Positions 1 to 8,550 of a stretch of DNA of 64,000 bases are shown piece by piece; position 1 is the stretch's first letter, and each line of letters opens with the position of its first letter. Made by a program: the position numbers and the translations under genes. The notes under the pieces were generated by a model. The model did no database searches, was not told where the DNA came from, and worked only from the letters and a program-made list of their open reading frames with translations. Origin of the DNA: an uncultured Bacteroidales bacterium. Its GTDB lineage: Bacteria > Bacteroidota > Bacteroidia > Bacteroidales > SZUA-534. The stretch spans positions 102,718 through 166,717 of the forward strand of contig CADASL010000011.1 of assembly GCA_902790595.1 (NCBI GenBank), in the 5' to 3' direction.

Positions 1-377
1 TCAACGTTCAGGATGCCGTTGTCGTACTTAGCCGAAATCTTGTCGCCATTGGCGGCCTCAGGCAGCGTGAACGAGCGGCTGAACGATTGATAACTATACT
101 CGTGGCGTGTGAAGCGCTCACCTTCTTTGGTCTCATTCTCAACCTTTTTCTCCGACGAGATGGTCAGAACATTGTGGTCGAGAGCAATCTTGAAGTCCTT
201 TTTGTCGAACCCAGGAACGGCCATTTCAACATTGAACGCGTCGGCGTTCTCTTTAATGTTCACTGAAGGCACCGTGGTGTTGGTTTCAGAGTAATTGCGG
301 TTCGACCAGTCAAACAGGTCAGTGTCAAACAGTTGGTCGAACAACGACGGATAATTGTTAAATCTTGCGAGTGTCAT
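1..377 (-). CDS. Small heat-shock protein Hsp20, copy 1 (3' end cut by window edge)
   Basis: This is an alpha-crystallin-type holdase chaperone that binds unfolding cytoplasmic proteins without ATP. The visible part starts MTLARFNNYPSLFDQ and continues through the crystallin core (VPSVNIKENADAF, AVPGFDKKDF, LTISSEKKVENE, FSRSFTLPEAANGDKISAKYDNGIL). The last strand and the C-terminal tail lie outside the window. The start at 377 is chosen because GGAGG sits a few bases upstream. It is the downstream partner of a nearly identical gene at 423-866, only 45 bases away, so the two should share a transcript. The family assignment is certain; the truncation is caused by the window edge. Confidence 0.93.
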   Translation of the reverse strand, partial: MTLARFNNYPSLFDQLFDTDLFDWSNRNYSETNTTVPSVNIKENADAFNVEMAVPGFDKKDFKIALDHNVLTISSEKKVENETKEGERFTRHEYSYQSFSRSFTLPEAANGDKISAKYDNGILNV

Positions 378-422
378 AGTTCAAATCCTCCATTTATTTG
401 TTAGACATTAATTTTCAATCTT

Positions 423-866
423 TTAAGCAATAGCGATTTGACGCTGACGCGTTGGTTTCGGTTTGGCTTCTTCGCGTTTCGGAATCTCAACGTTCAGGAT
501 GCCGTTCTCGTATTTGGCCGAAATCTTGTCGCCGTTGGCAGCCTCAGGCAGCGTGAACGAGCGGCTGAACGACTGATAGCTGAACTCGCGACGGGTGAAA
601 TGCTCGCCGTTTTTGTGCTCATTCTCAACCTTTTTCTCCGACGAGATGGTCAGAACGTTGTGGTCGAGCTTGACGTTGAAGTCCTTTTTGTCGAACCCCG
701 GAACAGCCATTTCAACGTTGAACGCGTCGGCGTTCTCTTTAATATTCACTGAAGGCACTGTGGTGTTGGTTTCAGAGTAGTTGCGGTTTGCCCAATCAAA
801 CAAATCGGTGTCGAAGAATGGGTCGAATACCGACGGTTGGTAATTGTTAAATCTTGCGAGTTTCAT
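423..866 (-). CDS. Small heat-shock protein Hsp20, copy 2
   Basis: Complete 147-residue Hsp20 with the alpha-crystallin domain at about residues 35-130, including the hydrophobic AVPGFDKKDF strand and the LTISSEKK and FTLPEAANGDKI segments, and a basic tail. The frame stays open to an ATG at 881, but GGAGG lies between that ATG and the ATG at 866, so 866 is the likely start. It is nearly identical to copy 1, with scattered differences, which indicates recent duplication or gene conversion. A sigma-54-like promoter (926-942) lies about 60 bases upstream, suggesting stress control through an enhancer-binding activator rather than only a housekeeping promoter. Confidence 0.95.
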   Translation of the reverse strand: MKLARFNNYQPSVFDPFFDTDLFDWANRNYSETNTTVPSVNIKENADAFNVEMAVPGFDKKDFNVKLDHNVLTISSEKKVENEHKNGEHFTRREFSYQSFSRSFTLPEAANGDKISAKYENGILNVEIPKREEAKPKPTRQRQIAIA

Positions 867-925
867 AATCAAATCCTCCATATTTTAGTTTTACATTGTT
901 TCTAAATCGAAAACGCCCATACATT

Positions 926-942
926 TTCAACTTTTGTGCCAA
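926..942 (-). promoter_or_regulatory. Candidate sigma-54 (-24/-12) promoter for the hsp20 pair
   Basis: Read on the minus strand the site is TTGGCAC-AAAAG-TTGAA. The -24 block matches the TGGCAC consensus exactly, the 5-base spacing is right, and the -12 block matches TTGCA at four of five bases. It ends about 60 bases before the hsp20 start at 866. No TAnnTTTG element was seen in that leader. Function is inferred. Confidence 0.55.
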
Positions 943-986
943 TGCCCGAAAGTGGAATTGTTGTCCACTTTTCGGACAAAATTTAA

Positions 987-1074
987 TGTCAATTTGACAG
1001 ATAGAATTTGAAGTGGATTATATTTTTATTGATAATAAATTAGATACAAACTGAATTATAGTGTCAATTTGTCA
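987..1074. promoter_or_regulatory. Two TGTCAATTTG(A/T)CA dyads upstream of the hsp20 promoter
   Basis: TGTCAATTTGACA is at 987-999 and TGTCAATTTGTCA at 1062-1074, 75 bases apart centre to centre (about seven helical turns). They lie 45-135 bases upstream of the sigma-54-like site, where enhancer-binding activators usually bind. The dyads are visible; the role is inferred. Confidence 0.4.
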
Positions 1075-1154
1075 CTAGTAATAATATAAAGGCTATCGTT
1101 CGACAAAAAAAACATTTCTGCGAATTGAACAATTGTCTGAAAGACAACATTTTC

Positions 1155-1333
1155 ATAACCGCGGGTAAGCGAAGCGCAACCCGTGGAAAAGCCACACAGA
1201 AAAATCCAGTCTGAAAGACTGAACCTTTATATAGTTCACTCTTCCAGAGTGTTGTATGAGTTATTAACGACCGGCGGCTGCGCTACGCTTGCGGCCGGTT
1301 ATGCAAATTCAGTCCTTCGGACTGCTTTTTAGG
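1155..1333. repeat. Dispersed hairpin element, copy 1
   Basis: The element begins CATAACCGCGGGTAAGCG and passes through GGTAAGCGAAGCGCAACCCG, AGTCTGAAAGACTGAACCTT and a GGCGGCTGCGCTACGCTTG segment. It then reaches CGGTTATGCAAATTCAG, so its outer ends are inverted (CATAACCG / CGGTTATG). A second copy with the same block order is at 62139-62303. There is no coding sequence, so it resembles a REP- or MITE-like non-autonomous repeat. Confidence 0.75.
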
Positions 1334-1411
1334 CAAAAAAAAACGCCGCAATCAAGCTTCTAACTCAATTGCGGCGTCAAGAAAAAGGTTGGCAAACTGC
1401 CTTATACCTTA

Positions 1412-2422
1412 TTATTTATTGAATTTTGTTTTAATCAGGTATTCAGCAATCTGCACGGCGTTCAGAGCGGCGCCCTTGCGGATTTGGTCGCCAACGCACC
1501 AGAAGGTGATGCCGTTGGGATTGGCAATGTCGGCGCGGATACGGCCTACCGACACATTGTCCTGACCTGCAACGAACAATGGCATTGGGTACTCTTTGTT
1601 GGCTGGGTTGTCGACAACCGTCACACCAGCGGCTTTCGCGCAAGCGGCACGGAAATCGGCGGGCGAAACAGGCTTCTCGGTCTCGCACCAGATGGCTTCA
1701 GAGTGAGCACGCATAACGGGCACGCGAACGCAGGTGGCGCTCACGGCAATGTCGGAATGCATAATCTTCTTGGTCTCGTTATACATTTTCATTTCTTCCT
1801 TGGTGTAATCGTTGTCGGTGAAGACGTCGATGTGCGGAATGACGTTGTAAAGCAACTGCGATGAGAATTTGTTGACTGTCAGTTCTTTGCCTGCAGCATA
1901 ATCCTTGATCTGCTGGTCGAGTTCGGCCATACCCATCGCGCCAGCGCCACTTGCGCTCTGATAACTTGCCACGTGCACGCGCTTGATGTGCGACAACTGC
2001 TCTAAAGCCTTCAGAACCACCACCATAATGATGGTTGTGCAGTTCGGGTTGGCAATCACGTTGCGCGGTGCGTTCAGCGCATCTTCGGGGTTCACTTCAG
2101 GCACAACCAAAGGCACGTCGGTGTCCATACGGAACGCGCTCGAGTTGTCAATCATAATGCAACCATACTTTGTGATGGTCTTCTCGTATTCCTTCGAAGT
2201 GCTGGCGCCCGCCGATGTCAAAGCAATGTCGATGTCTTTGAAATCATCGTTGTGTTTCAACTCTTTAACTACAATTTTCTTACCCTTGAATTCGTAAGAA
2301 GTTCCAGCGCTGCGGGCCGACCCGAACAGCACTAACTCGTCAATCGGAAGATTTCTCTCGTTCAAAATCTTCAAAAATTCCTGGCCAACGGCACCGCTGG
2401 CACCTACAACGGCTATCTTCAT
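1412..2422 (-). CDS. asd: Aspartate-semialdehyde dehydrogenase
   Basis: This cytoplasmic enzyme makes L-aspartate 4-semialdehyde from aspartyl phosphate with NADPH, a shared step to lysine/diaminopimelate, threonine and methionine. The 336-residue protein starts [16 protein letters not shown] (NADP Rossmann loop). It has the catalytic-cysteine motif [10 protein letters not shown] near residue 130 and the SYQSASGAG segment, and near residue 240 the [11 protein letters not shown] motif of the C-terminal domain. The frame can be extended two codons to a TTG, but the ATG at 2422 gives the canonical family start. It is a single gene transcribed away from the lamin-tail gene. Nothing in it appears broken. 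Confidence 0.97.
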   Translation of the reverse strand: MKIAVVGASGAVGQEFLKILNERNLPIDELVLFGSARSAGTSYEFKGKKIVVKELKHNDDFKDIDIALTSAGASTSKEYEKTITKYGCIMIDNSSAFRMDTDVPLVVPEVNPEDALNAPRNVIANPNCTTIIMVVVLKALEQLSHIKRVHVASYQSASGAGAMGMAELDQQIKDYAAGKELTVNKFSSQLLYNVIPHIDVFTDNDYTKEEMKMYNETKKIMHSDIAVSATCVRVPVMRAHSEAIWCETEKPVSPADFRAACAKAAGVTVVDNPANKEYPMPLFVAGQDNVSVGRIRADIANPNGITFWCVGDQIRKGAALNAVQIAEYLIKTKFNK

Positions 2423-2545
2423 AGTCAAACTTATTAATTATTTTCTATCTTTAACTCGATTCGAAATTTAAAACCGATGTTTTAAAATATATTGATTATC
2501 AAAAAGATATATTCAAACGCATCGCTTTTTTGAAATCGTACAAAG

Positions 2546-5500
2546 ATGAATAAAAAATTTTCTCTCTGTTTAATTTGTCTGTCAATATTTTTTGGCTGGC
2601 AAAATACATTGCTCGCAACCGGAATCACGCTGGATTACAATCAGTTATCTGTCGATACCATTTTTACCGATGCCGTTGGCACCGATGCATTGGCCAATTG
2701 GAACAATGTAACCGATTGGATTACAGATGATTCGTACATCAAACATAATCTTGAAGGCGTTGGCGGAACCAGTTTTGTGACGGCACAAGTCGGTGACAGC
2801 CTATTTTACAATGGCACAACCATTTGGCAGTTTACAATGAAATCGACGTTCGAGCCCACGACATCGAACCGATTCCATTATTGGCTGATGGCGTCGGATA
2901 GCAATCTAAATAACAAAAAGATAAAGGGTTACGCTGTGGGTGTTTGCCTTTCGGGAAGCGCGAAGAATCTGGCGATGTACCGCATCGACGCCAACGGAAC
3001 CAAAACTCTGCTCTGCCAGACGCGCTACGTTTGGACGGCGCAGTCGGAAGTCGGCGTGATTGTAACTCGCTCGTCCAAAGGTAGTTGGACGCTGAACTAT
3101 GTTGTCAATCCAACCACATCGCACGACACTGTTTGGGGCGACGATTTCATCGACGACACCTATAATAATCTACCTTGCCACGGTTATTGTTTCGTTTTCA
3201 CGAAAACGCGCGCGGGAATGTTCTGGTTCGGCAACACCACCATCACACGCCAGATTGCGCCACCTGCTTTAGTTTCAGCGGTTTGCACTGATAATCGCAC
3301 CATCGGCGTTGAGTTTTCGTGTGCCATCGATGCCGCTTCGGCTACCGACCGTAGCAACTATTCAATTGAAGGCGTGACAATCGACGAAATAGTATTCAAC
3401 CAAACTGAACCACAACGAGTTACATTAAAAACAAGCACCATCGGCGATGGCATTCACCAACTGATGGTTTCGGGCGTGAAAAATGCGAAAGGCGCGGCAA
3501 TGGAACCGCAAAGCACGACGTTCAAATACACTGCGCCAGCCGAACCTTACGATTTGGTATTCAATGAGTTGATGTTCAATCCAACCGACTGGATGCTACC
3601 CAATGCCGACTATTTGGAAATCTATAACCGCAGCAATCGCAACATCGAACTGAAAGGTTGGACGCTTAACATCAGCGATGCTGTTCGCAAACTTCCTGAT
3701 TCGGTGATAAATAGCGGCGAATATCTGATTATAACAACAGCCGCTGCCGCCGACACTTTCGCAACGTATGGCAAGACGGTGGGCGCCATCACATCGTCGC
3801 ACCTGACCAACACGGGGCGCACTTTGCAACTTGTTTCGCCCGAAGGCCGCATTATCGACAGCCTAACTTATACATCCGCTTCGATTTTCGATGCCGAAAA
3901 AGCCAATGGCGGCTGGTCGTTCGAGCGCATCGACTATGATAATATGTGTAGCGGCTGGCGCAACTGGGCCTACTCGACCGACAAACGCGGCGGCACGCCA
4001 GGACAGCGTAACTCTGTGTATGCCAAAAATATAGACAAGACACCTGTCAGAATCGAGAACCTTGTTCCGCTGACCGACAATCAGTTGCGGCTCGAATTTT
4101 CGGAAACACCCACAACGAAATCGTTAACAAACGCTGCCAATTACTTGTTGGACAGCAAGTACAAAATTGGCTCTACAACATTCGAAAACAGCAAGTTAAC
4201 GCTTGTTTACAATGCGCCATACAGCGCCGATGCGCCGCACGAAATCCGCATTGCCAATCTCGCCGACGAATGCGGTAACATAATGAAAGACACTACGATA
4301 CAATTCGTTTACCATCCTGCCGCACTATACGATTTGGTGATTAGCGAGATTATGGCCACACCCGAACCATCAGCGGGACTGCCTGAAAATGAATGGATTG
4401 AACTCTACAACCGCAGCCCGTTCAACATTTATCTGGTTGACTACAATATTATCATTGGCAACAAATATTACAATATCGACGATGGAATGATTGGCGCGAA
4501 AAGTTACGCCATTCTAACCAAAGTGAGCGGCAATAACGATATACAGAAATACGGCAACGTGGTGAATGTGAGCAAGATGCCCGCCTTGCCGCAATCGGGC
4601 AGCATCACCATTTGCAAGGATGGTGCCGACCCCATTTGCCAAACCAATTACAAGCAGAGTTGGTTTGCCGACGACCTGAAGGCTGCGGGCGGCTACTCGC
4701 TTGAGCGAATCGATGTTGACAATGCCGACGAATCGGCGGCCAACTGGGCTCAAACTGAAAACTCGGCAGGCGGTACACCTTGCGCACAAAACTCTATAAA
4801 TCAAACGATTGTCGATAACATTAAACCGCGACTTTTGCGTGCCGTGCCTGTTGACGAAAACACTCTGCAACTCTATTTCAGTGAGCCAGTTACAATCGAT
4901 GGTCATCACGAAATGCTTAATATTGAGCCTGTTGGCTACCATTTCACTTACGCATACACTTCGGCCAAAGACTTGACTATGGTCATTACCATTCTTAATG
5001 ATTTTCTATCTGAAAATGAGACGTATACGCTGACCGTTGATTCCACTTTGACCGACATTGCAGGAAACCGAATGGCCGCGAACACCGTTCGATTTGCCTT
5101 GCCGCGGAAAGCGGAAACTGGTGATTTGATAATCAGCGAGATATTGTTCAATCCATACCCCAACGGTGCTGATTTTGTGGAACTTTACAACCGCTCTGAC
5201 CACGCCATAAACATTGCGGGCCTGGTGCTGGCCACCCGTGCCGACGGCAATCTGAAAACTCCGAAAACAATCGACGGTTTTGGTTCTATTTTGCTGCCAA
5301 ACAGTTATATAGCCATTTCGACCGACATTGCCAACATTGCCGCAACCTACCGCCACGGCGAGTTATACCAAGTGGTTGCTCTACCGTCGATGCCCGATGG
5401 CGAAGGCAATATTGTGCTTGCCGACACTGCTGGCAACATTTTCGACGAAGTGAACTACTCGAGCAAAATGCACTTCGGACTGCTGAAAGATTTGAACGGC

Positions 5501-5950
5501 GTCAGCCTGGAACGCATTGACAATGAGCAACCTGCCGACAATCCTAGCAACTGGCATTCGGCTTCGGAACAGGTTGGCTGGGCCACGCCTGGCTTGCCAA
5601 ACTCGGCCGCGCGTTCCATTTCCACCGACAGCGAATCGCTCATAAGCCTTAACAGCGAAGTCTTCTCGCCCGACAACGACGGCTTTGAAGACCAACTCGA
5701 AATCGGCTACAACGTCGATGAAGCGGGATATGTTGCCAACGTTACCATTTTTAACGCTAAAGGTTTGAAAATGCGCACATTAGTCAACAACCAACTGCTT
5801 GGCACAAGCGGTTTCTGGGCGTGGGACGGCCTTGACGACAACAATCGCCGCGTTCCAACGGGTATCTACGTGATTTACTGCGAGTTGTTCGACCTTGACG
5901 GCAAGGTAAAGAAAGAGAAAAAAGTTTGCGTCGTGGCCACAAAAATGTGA
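2546..5950 (+). CDS. Large exported surface protein with three lamin-tail domains and a C-terminal FlgD-like domain
   Basis: The 1134-residue protein has an N-terminal signal peptide (MNKKFSLCLICLSIFFGW, ending near LLATG). A concanavalin/LamG-like segment follows at roughly 25-230. Three lamin-tail repeats begin near residues 334 (DLVFNELMFNP), 595 (DLVISEIMATP) and 860 (DLIISEILFNP), each followed by an E-x-YNRS strand, and they alternate with Ig-like 'Big' segments. The last ~100 residues (FSPDNDGFEDQLEI to the end) look like the FlgD/gliding-motility type Ig domain common at the C termini of Bacteroidetes exported proteins, possibly a type IX secretion signal. It probably acts at the cell surface. 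Enzymatic activity is not evident. Confidence 0.85.
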   Translation: MNKKFSLCLICLSIFFGWQNTLLATGITLDYNQLSVDTIFTDAVGTDALANWNNVTDWITDDSYIKHNLEGVGGTSFVTAQVGDSLFYNGTTIWQFTMKSTFEPTTSNRFHYWLMASDSNLNNKKIKGYAVGVCLSGSAKNLAMYRIDANGTKTLLCQTRYVWTAQSEVGVIVTRSSKGSWTLNYVVNPTTSHDTVWGDDFIDDTYNNLPCHGYCFVFTKTRAGMFWFGNTTITRQIAPPALVSAVCTDNRTIGVEFSCAIDAASATDRSNYSIEGVTIDEIVFNQTEPQRVTLKTSTIGDGIHQLMVSGVKNAKGAAMEPQSTTFKYTAPAEPYDLVFNELMFNPTDWMLPNADYLEIYNRSNRNIELKGWTLNISDAVRKLPDSVINSGEYLIITTAAAADTFATYGKTVGAITSSHLTNTGRTLQLVSPEGRIIDSLTYTSASIFDAEKANGGWSFERIDYDNMCSGWRNWAYSTDKRGGTPGQRNSVYAKNIDKTPVRIENLVPLTDNQLRLEFSETPTTKSLTNAANYLLDSKYKIGSTTFENSKLTLVYNAPYSADAPHEIRIANLADECGNIMKDTTIQFVYHPAALYDLVISEIMATPEPSAGLPENEWIELYNRSPFNIYLVDYNIIIGNKYYNIDDGMIGAKSYAILTKVSGNNDIQKYGNVVNVSKMPALPQSGSITICKDGADPICQTNYKQSWFADDLKAAGGYSLERIDVDNADESAANWAQTENSAGGTPCAQNSINQTIVDNIKPRLLRAVPVDENTLQLYFSEPVTIDGHHEMLNIEPVGYHFTYAYTSAKDLTMVITILNDFLSENETYTLTVDSTLTDIAGNRMAANTVRFALPRKAETGDLIISEILFNPYPNGADFVELYNRSDHAINIAGLVLATRADGNLKTPKTIDGFGSILLPNSYIAISTDIANIAATYRHGELYQVVALPSMPDGEGNIVLADTAGNIFDEVNYSSKMHFGLLKDLNGVSLERIDNEQPADNPSNWHSASEQVGWATPGLPNSAARSISTDSESLISLNSEVFSPDNDGFEDQLEIGYNVDEAGYVANVTIFNAKGLKMRTLVNNQLLGTSGFWAWDGLDDNNRRVPTGIYVIYCELFDLDGKVKKEKKVCVVATKM

Positions 5951-5976
5951 TTTATAACGAGTTGAACAAGTTTATT

Positions 5977-5990
5977 CCGATAACTATCGG
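5977..5990. repeat. Variant copy of the CCCGATAGCTATCGGG palindrome
   Basis: CCGATAACTATCGG followed by GGGCTTCGCT. One of five related copies in intergenic DNA (also 19486, 19600, 21773 and 50174). A copy of GTTGAACAAGTTTA lies on each side of it. Confidence 0.6.
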
Positions 5991-6029
5991 GGGCTTCGCT
6001 GTTGAACAAGTTTAAATCGGAATTGCGCA

Positions 6030-6037
6030 TATATTTG
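6030..6037 (+). promoter_or_regulatory. Bacteroidetes -7 element TATATTTG
   Basis: Perfect TAnnTTTG match ending 14 bases before the flippase ATG, implying a leader of only about 8-10 bases. Confidence 0.6.
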
Positions 6038-6051
6038 TAAACAAAAGGGCA

Positions 6052-7464
6052 ATGAACTCAAGCATAGTCAAAAATACTTCAAAACTACTGACAGCCAATA
6101 TTATAGCGCAGGCTATCGGGCTTTTGGTCTATCCTGTTCTGACGCGCCTTTACACGCCCGATGATTTTGGCACATTCAACATTTTTCTGACTATCGGCGG
6201 CATTGCCACGCTGTTCGCCACTGCCGAATATCAAAACTCGATTATGCTGCCTAAAAGCGAGAAAAGCGGTGTGGCGTGCTTTCACGTTGGGTTTGTCATA
6301 ACGCTGATTGTCAGCCTGGTATTTGTGCTGTCGATTCCGTTTGCAAGTCAAATTTCCGCCTTGCTTAACGCACCAGAGTTGGCTGCAAGTTATTGGATGC
6401 TACCAATTTACATTTTTGCCATTTCACTCTGGACGCTGCTCAACTACTGGCACACGCGCAACGGGCGGTTTACTTCGGTAAGTGCCTATCAGATAACACA
6501 ATGTACCACAGGCGCGGGATTGAAATGGGGGCTTGCAAGTTTTCTGCGCAACGGTCTGATTGTGGGTTCTGTTTTGGCACCAATTATCGCACTTGCCACC
6601 AACATTGCCGCCTCTTTCCGCACCGCTATTCGTCCGCTGCTCACTTTCGACCGCGCCGAGTGCCGCCTGATGGCCCGCGAGTATGCCAATTTTCCGAAAT
6701 ACTCGCTGCCGCGGTCCATAGTGAATTATGTCAGCAGCAACTTGCCGATTCTGCTTCTCACACCATTTTTCAGCCTGACTGAAATCGGTTTTTACGGGAT
6801 GGCTCTGACATTGGCGTTTACACCTATCAATCTGATTATAAGGTCGGTATTTCAGGTATTTTTTCAAGACACAACGCAGCGTGTGCAGCGCGGCGAGAGC
6901 ATTCGCAGATTCTTCCGAAAACTGACAGTGAGAACCACGTTGATTGTCGCACCCGCGTTTGCGATTTTGTATTTCGTTCTGCCACAACTAACTGCGTGGC
7001 TTTTAGGCGATGGTTGGCAGACAACAGGCACTTACATTCGGGCAATGCTTCCGTGGATTTTTATGACGACATTGGTCGGGCCAATTTGCTATCTGTCAGA
7101 TATTTTCAAAAAGCAGAAAATTGGTTTTCTGTTTGAGTTGCTGACCTTCGTACTGCGAATCGTCGGGCTCGCGGTTGGCATTTGGCGTGGCAATTTCCTG
7201 ATTGCCGTAATTGGTTACAGCACAGGCGGTTTTGTTGCAATTTTTGCTGGCCGCAAAAAATTAACGAATAAAGGTTCAACTATTTTTAAGTGCTTGACAA
7301 TAAATGTCGTACAACCGCTTTCCGACATTTTCGTAAGTGAACCTTTGCGCCGTCTGGCGGATTTTGTCGGAATTGAAATGCTTGTGATTATCAATCATCC
7401 ACGACATTTTTGCGCAAAGGTCGGACTCGTCTTCCATTGCCACCAAAACGCCATTTGTGTCTGA
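6052..7464 (+). CDS. Wzx-like polysaccharide flippase, probable 3' frameshift
   Basis: Polytopic inner-membrane protein of the MATE/Wzx superfamily that would flip lipid-linked saccharides. It has about 11-12 hydrophobic segments and the typical opening NIIAQAIGLLVYPVLTRLYTPDDFGTF. Residues 1 to about 404 look like a complete flippase ending AIFAGRKKL. The last ~65 residues (after about 7263) are hydrophilic, unlike the family, and are antisense to the end of the glycosyltransferase gene, with a 189-base overlap. At 7255-7260 there is a run of six A: one extra A would give a stop at about 7271, one fewer A a stop at about 7263, both before the neighbour's stop. The native protein is therefore probably about 403-406 residues. 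Confidence 0.8.
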   Translation: MNSSIVKNTSKLLTANIIAQAIGLLVYPVLTRLYTPDDFGTFNIFLTIGGIATLFATAEYQNSIMLPKSEKSGVACFHVGFVITLIVSLVFVLSIPFASQISALLNAPELAASYWMLPIYIFAISLWTLLNYWHTRNGRFTSVSAYQITQCTTGAGLKWGLASFLRNGLIVGSVLAPIIALATNIAASFRTAIRPLLTFDRAECRLMAREYANFPKYSLPRSIVNYVSSNLPILLLTPFFSLTEIGFYGMALTLAFTPINLIIRSVFQVFFQDTTQRVQRGESIRRFFRKLTVRTTLIVAPAFAILYFVLPQLTAWLLGDGWQTTGTYIRAMLPWIFMTTLVGPICYLSDIFKKQKIGFLFELLTFVLRIVGLAVGIWRGNFLIAVIGYSTGGFVAIFAGRKKLTNKGSTIFKCLTINVVQPLSDIFVSEPLRRLADFVGIEMLVIINHPRHFCAKVGLVFHCHQNAICV

Positions 7465-8433
7465 CAAACAATCGGGTATGATGCCAACCGACGTGCTGAT
7501 GACAGGCGTGCCAGTAGCCCAACTCTCGCAGAAAGTTATACCAGCCGTTTCGTACCGAGAGAACATCACAAGTGCATCACTTTCAACAAAATAACGGCAA
7601 ACTTCGGCTGGCGTCTGCTCACCGACAAAGCGTACAACATTGTTGGGTAGTTCCAATTCTTTGGCATATCGGACAACTTCTTGCCAATCAATTCCCGTAC
7701 CGACAAGAACTAATTCAAAATCAGAACGTTGTCGCAACAATTCTTTCACGGCGCGCAAAATTCCTTTGACGTTTTTCGGCCTCTCATCAAAGCACGACAC
7801 GTGGAGAAACCGGAACTTACGTTCTGAATCGATATTTTTCCGTGCCGCAAAGAAAAAATCATCTACAACATTGTCAATCAGTTGGAAGTTATTTTTTCCA
7901 AGCCCGAAACCGCGCATAGCCTCGCGCAATTTTCCGCTGACAGCCAAAACATAGGAAGCGTTAGCAACACTTCTCTTAGTCAGCATTTTGCGTGCAAAGC
8001 CTTTATAATTAAAGTTTTGCGGCAAATATCTCGACCAATGCTCTACTATTATATATGGTATGCCGAATTTACGCTTGAGCTTGTGCGCCAAAACACCGCT
8101 ACGTGTCAGCACATTGGCCTGCACCACATCGGGCAAACCGAATTTCTGCCGCACAACCGCAAACCCGCGCCAAAATGCCCTAACGTAGCCGATGGCCTTT
8201 GTCAGTGGTCGCAAAACGGGCTTATTTGTGAACGGGTAATAAACGTAAATTTCTCGTACACTATCAGTTACCTGCTCTACAACATCGAATTGCCTGACGT
8301 TTTCATCGGCAAACAAATAAAGCACGCAAACATCAGCAAAACGCGAAACCGCCTCAGCGTGCTTGCGCACAAAAAGTCCCGACATTGCATCGTAACGATG
8401 TGGATACCAAGCCGATAAAAACAAAACCTTCAT
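7276..8433 (-). CDS. Glycosyltransferase family 4 (GT-B fold)
   Basis: This likely transfers a sugar from a nucleotide donor to a lipid-linked or surface polysaccharide precursor on the cytoplasmic face of the membrane. It begins MKVLFLSAWYPHRYDAMSGLFVRKHA, typical of GT4 N-terminal domains. The C-terminal Rossmann domain contains RFLHVSCFDERPKNVKGIL and the donor-binding ETAGITFCESWATGTPVIS segment with the spaced glutamates. The frame is open upstream to 8610, but that extension overlaps the tilS promoter and start, so M at 8433 is preferred. It converges on the flippase, and the pair suggests an envelope polysaccharide locus. Acceptor and sugar are unknown. Confidence 0.9.
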   Translation of the reverse strand: MKVLFLSAWYPHRYDAMSGLFVRKHAEAVSRFADVCVLYLFADENVRQFDVVEQVTDSVREIYVYYPFTNKPVLRPLTKAIGYVRAFWRGFAVVRQKFGLPDVVQANVLTRSGVLAHKLKRKFGIPYIIVEHWSRYLPQNFNYKGFARKMLTKRSVANASYVLAVSGKLREAMRGFGLGKNNFQLIDNVVDDFFFAARKNIDSERKFRFLHVSCFDERPKNVKGILRAVKELLRQRSDFELVLVGTGIDWQEVVRYAKELELPNNVVRFVGEQTPAEVCRYFVESDALVMFSRYETAGITFCESWATGTPVISTSVGIIPDCLSDTNGVLVAMEDESDLCAKMSWMIDNHKHFNSDKIRQTAQRFTYENVGKRLYDIYCQALKNS

Positions 8434-8529
8434 CTTCGAATTTTCACAAAGCAAACCTATCATTTTTATCGATTGAACCTCCGCATACGATAACTTTTCT
8501 TGAATCGGACGAAATCCGTCGGCATTTGC

Positions 8530-8537
8530 TATTTTTG
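8530..8537 (+). promoter_or_regulatory. -7 element TATTTTTG for tilS
   Basis: Perfect TAnnTTTG with a TTG about 20 bases upstream (around 8506). It ends 13 bases before the chosen tilS start, supporting the start at 8551 and a very short leader. Confidence 0.55.
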
Positions 8538-8550
8538 GCAAAAAAAAACG

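Larger units (their letters stand above)
867..1411. other. Intergenic region between hsp20 and asd
   Basis: No credible gene. From the hsp20 side it holds the sigma-54-like promoter, an imperfect dyad around 949-974 (AGTGGA / TCCACTT), the two TGTCAATTTG dyads, an AT-rich stretch at 1010-1100, a small TTGTC/GACAA hairpin at about 1133-1147, and a dispersed hairpin repeat at 1155-1333. Low-complexity A-rich sequence follows up to the asd stop codon. Confidence 0.6.

Noticed and set aside
438..752. Plus-strand ORF over hsp20
   Set aside because: Antisense shadow of a clear Hsp20 gene; same effect seen opposite most genes in this GC-moderate DNA.
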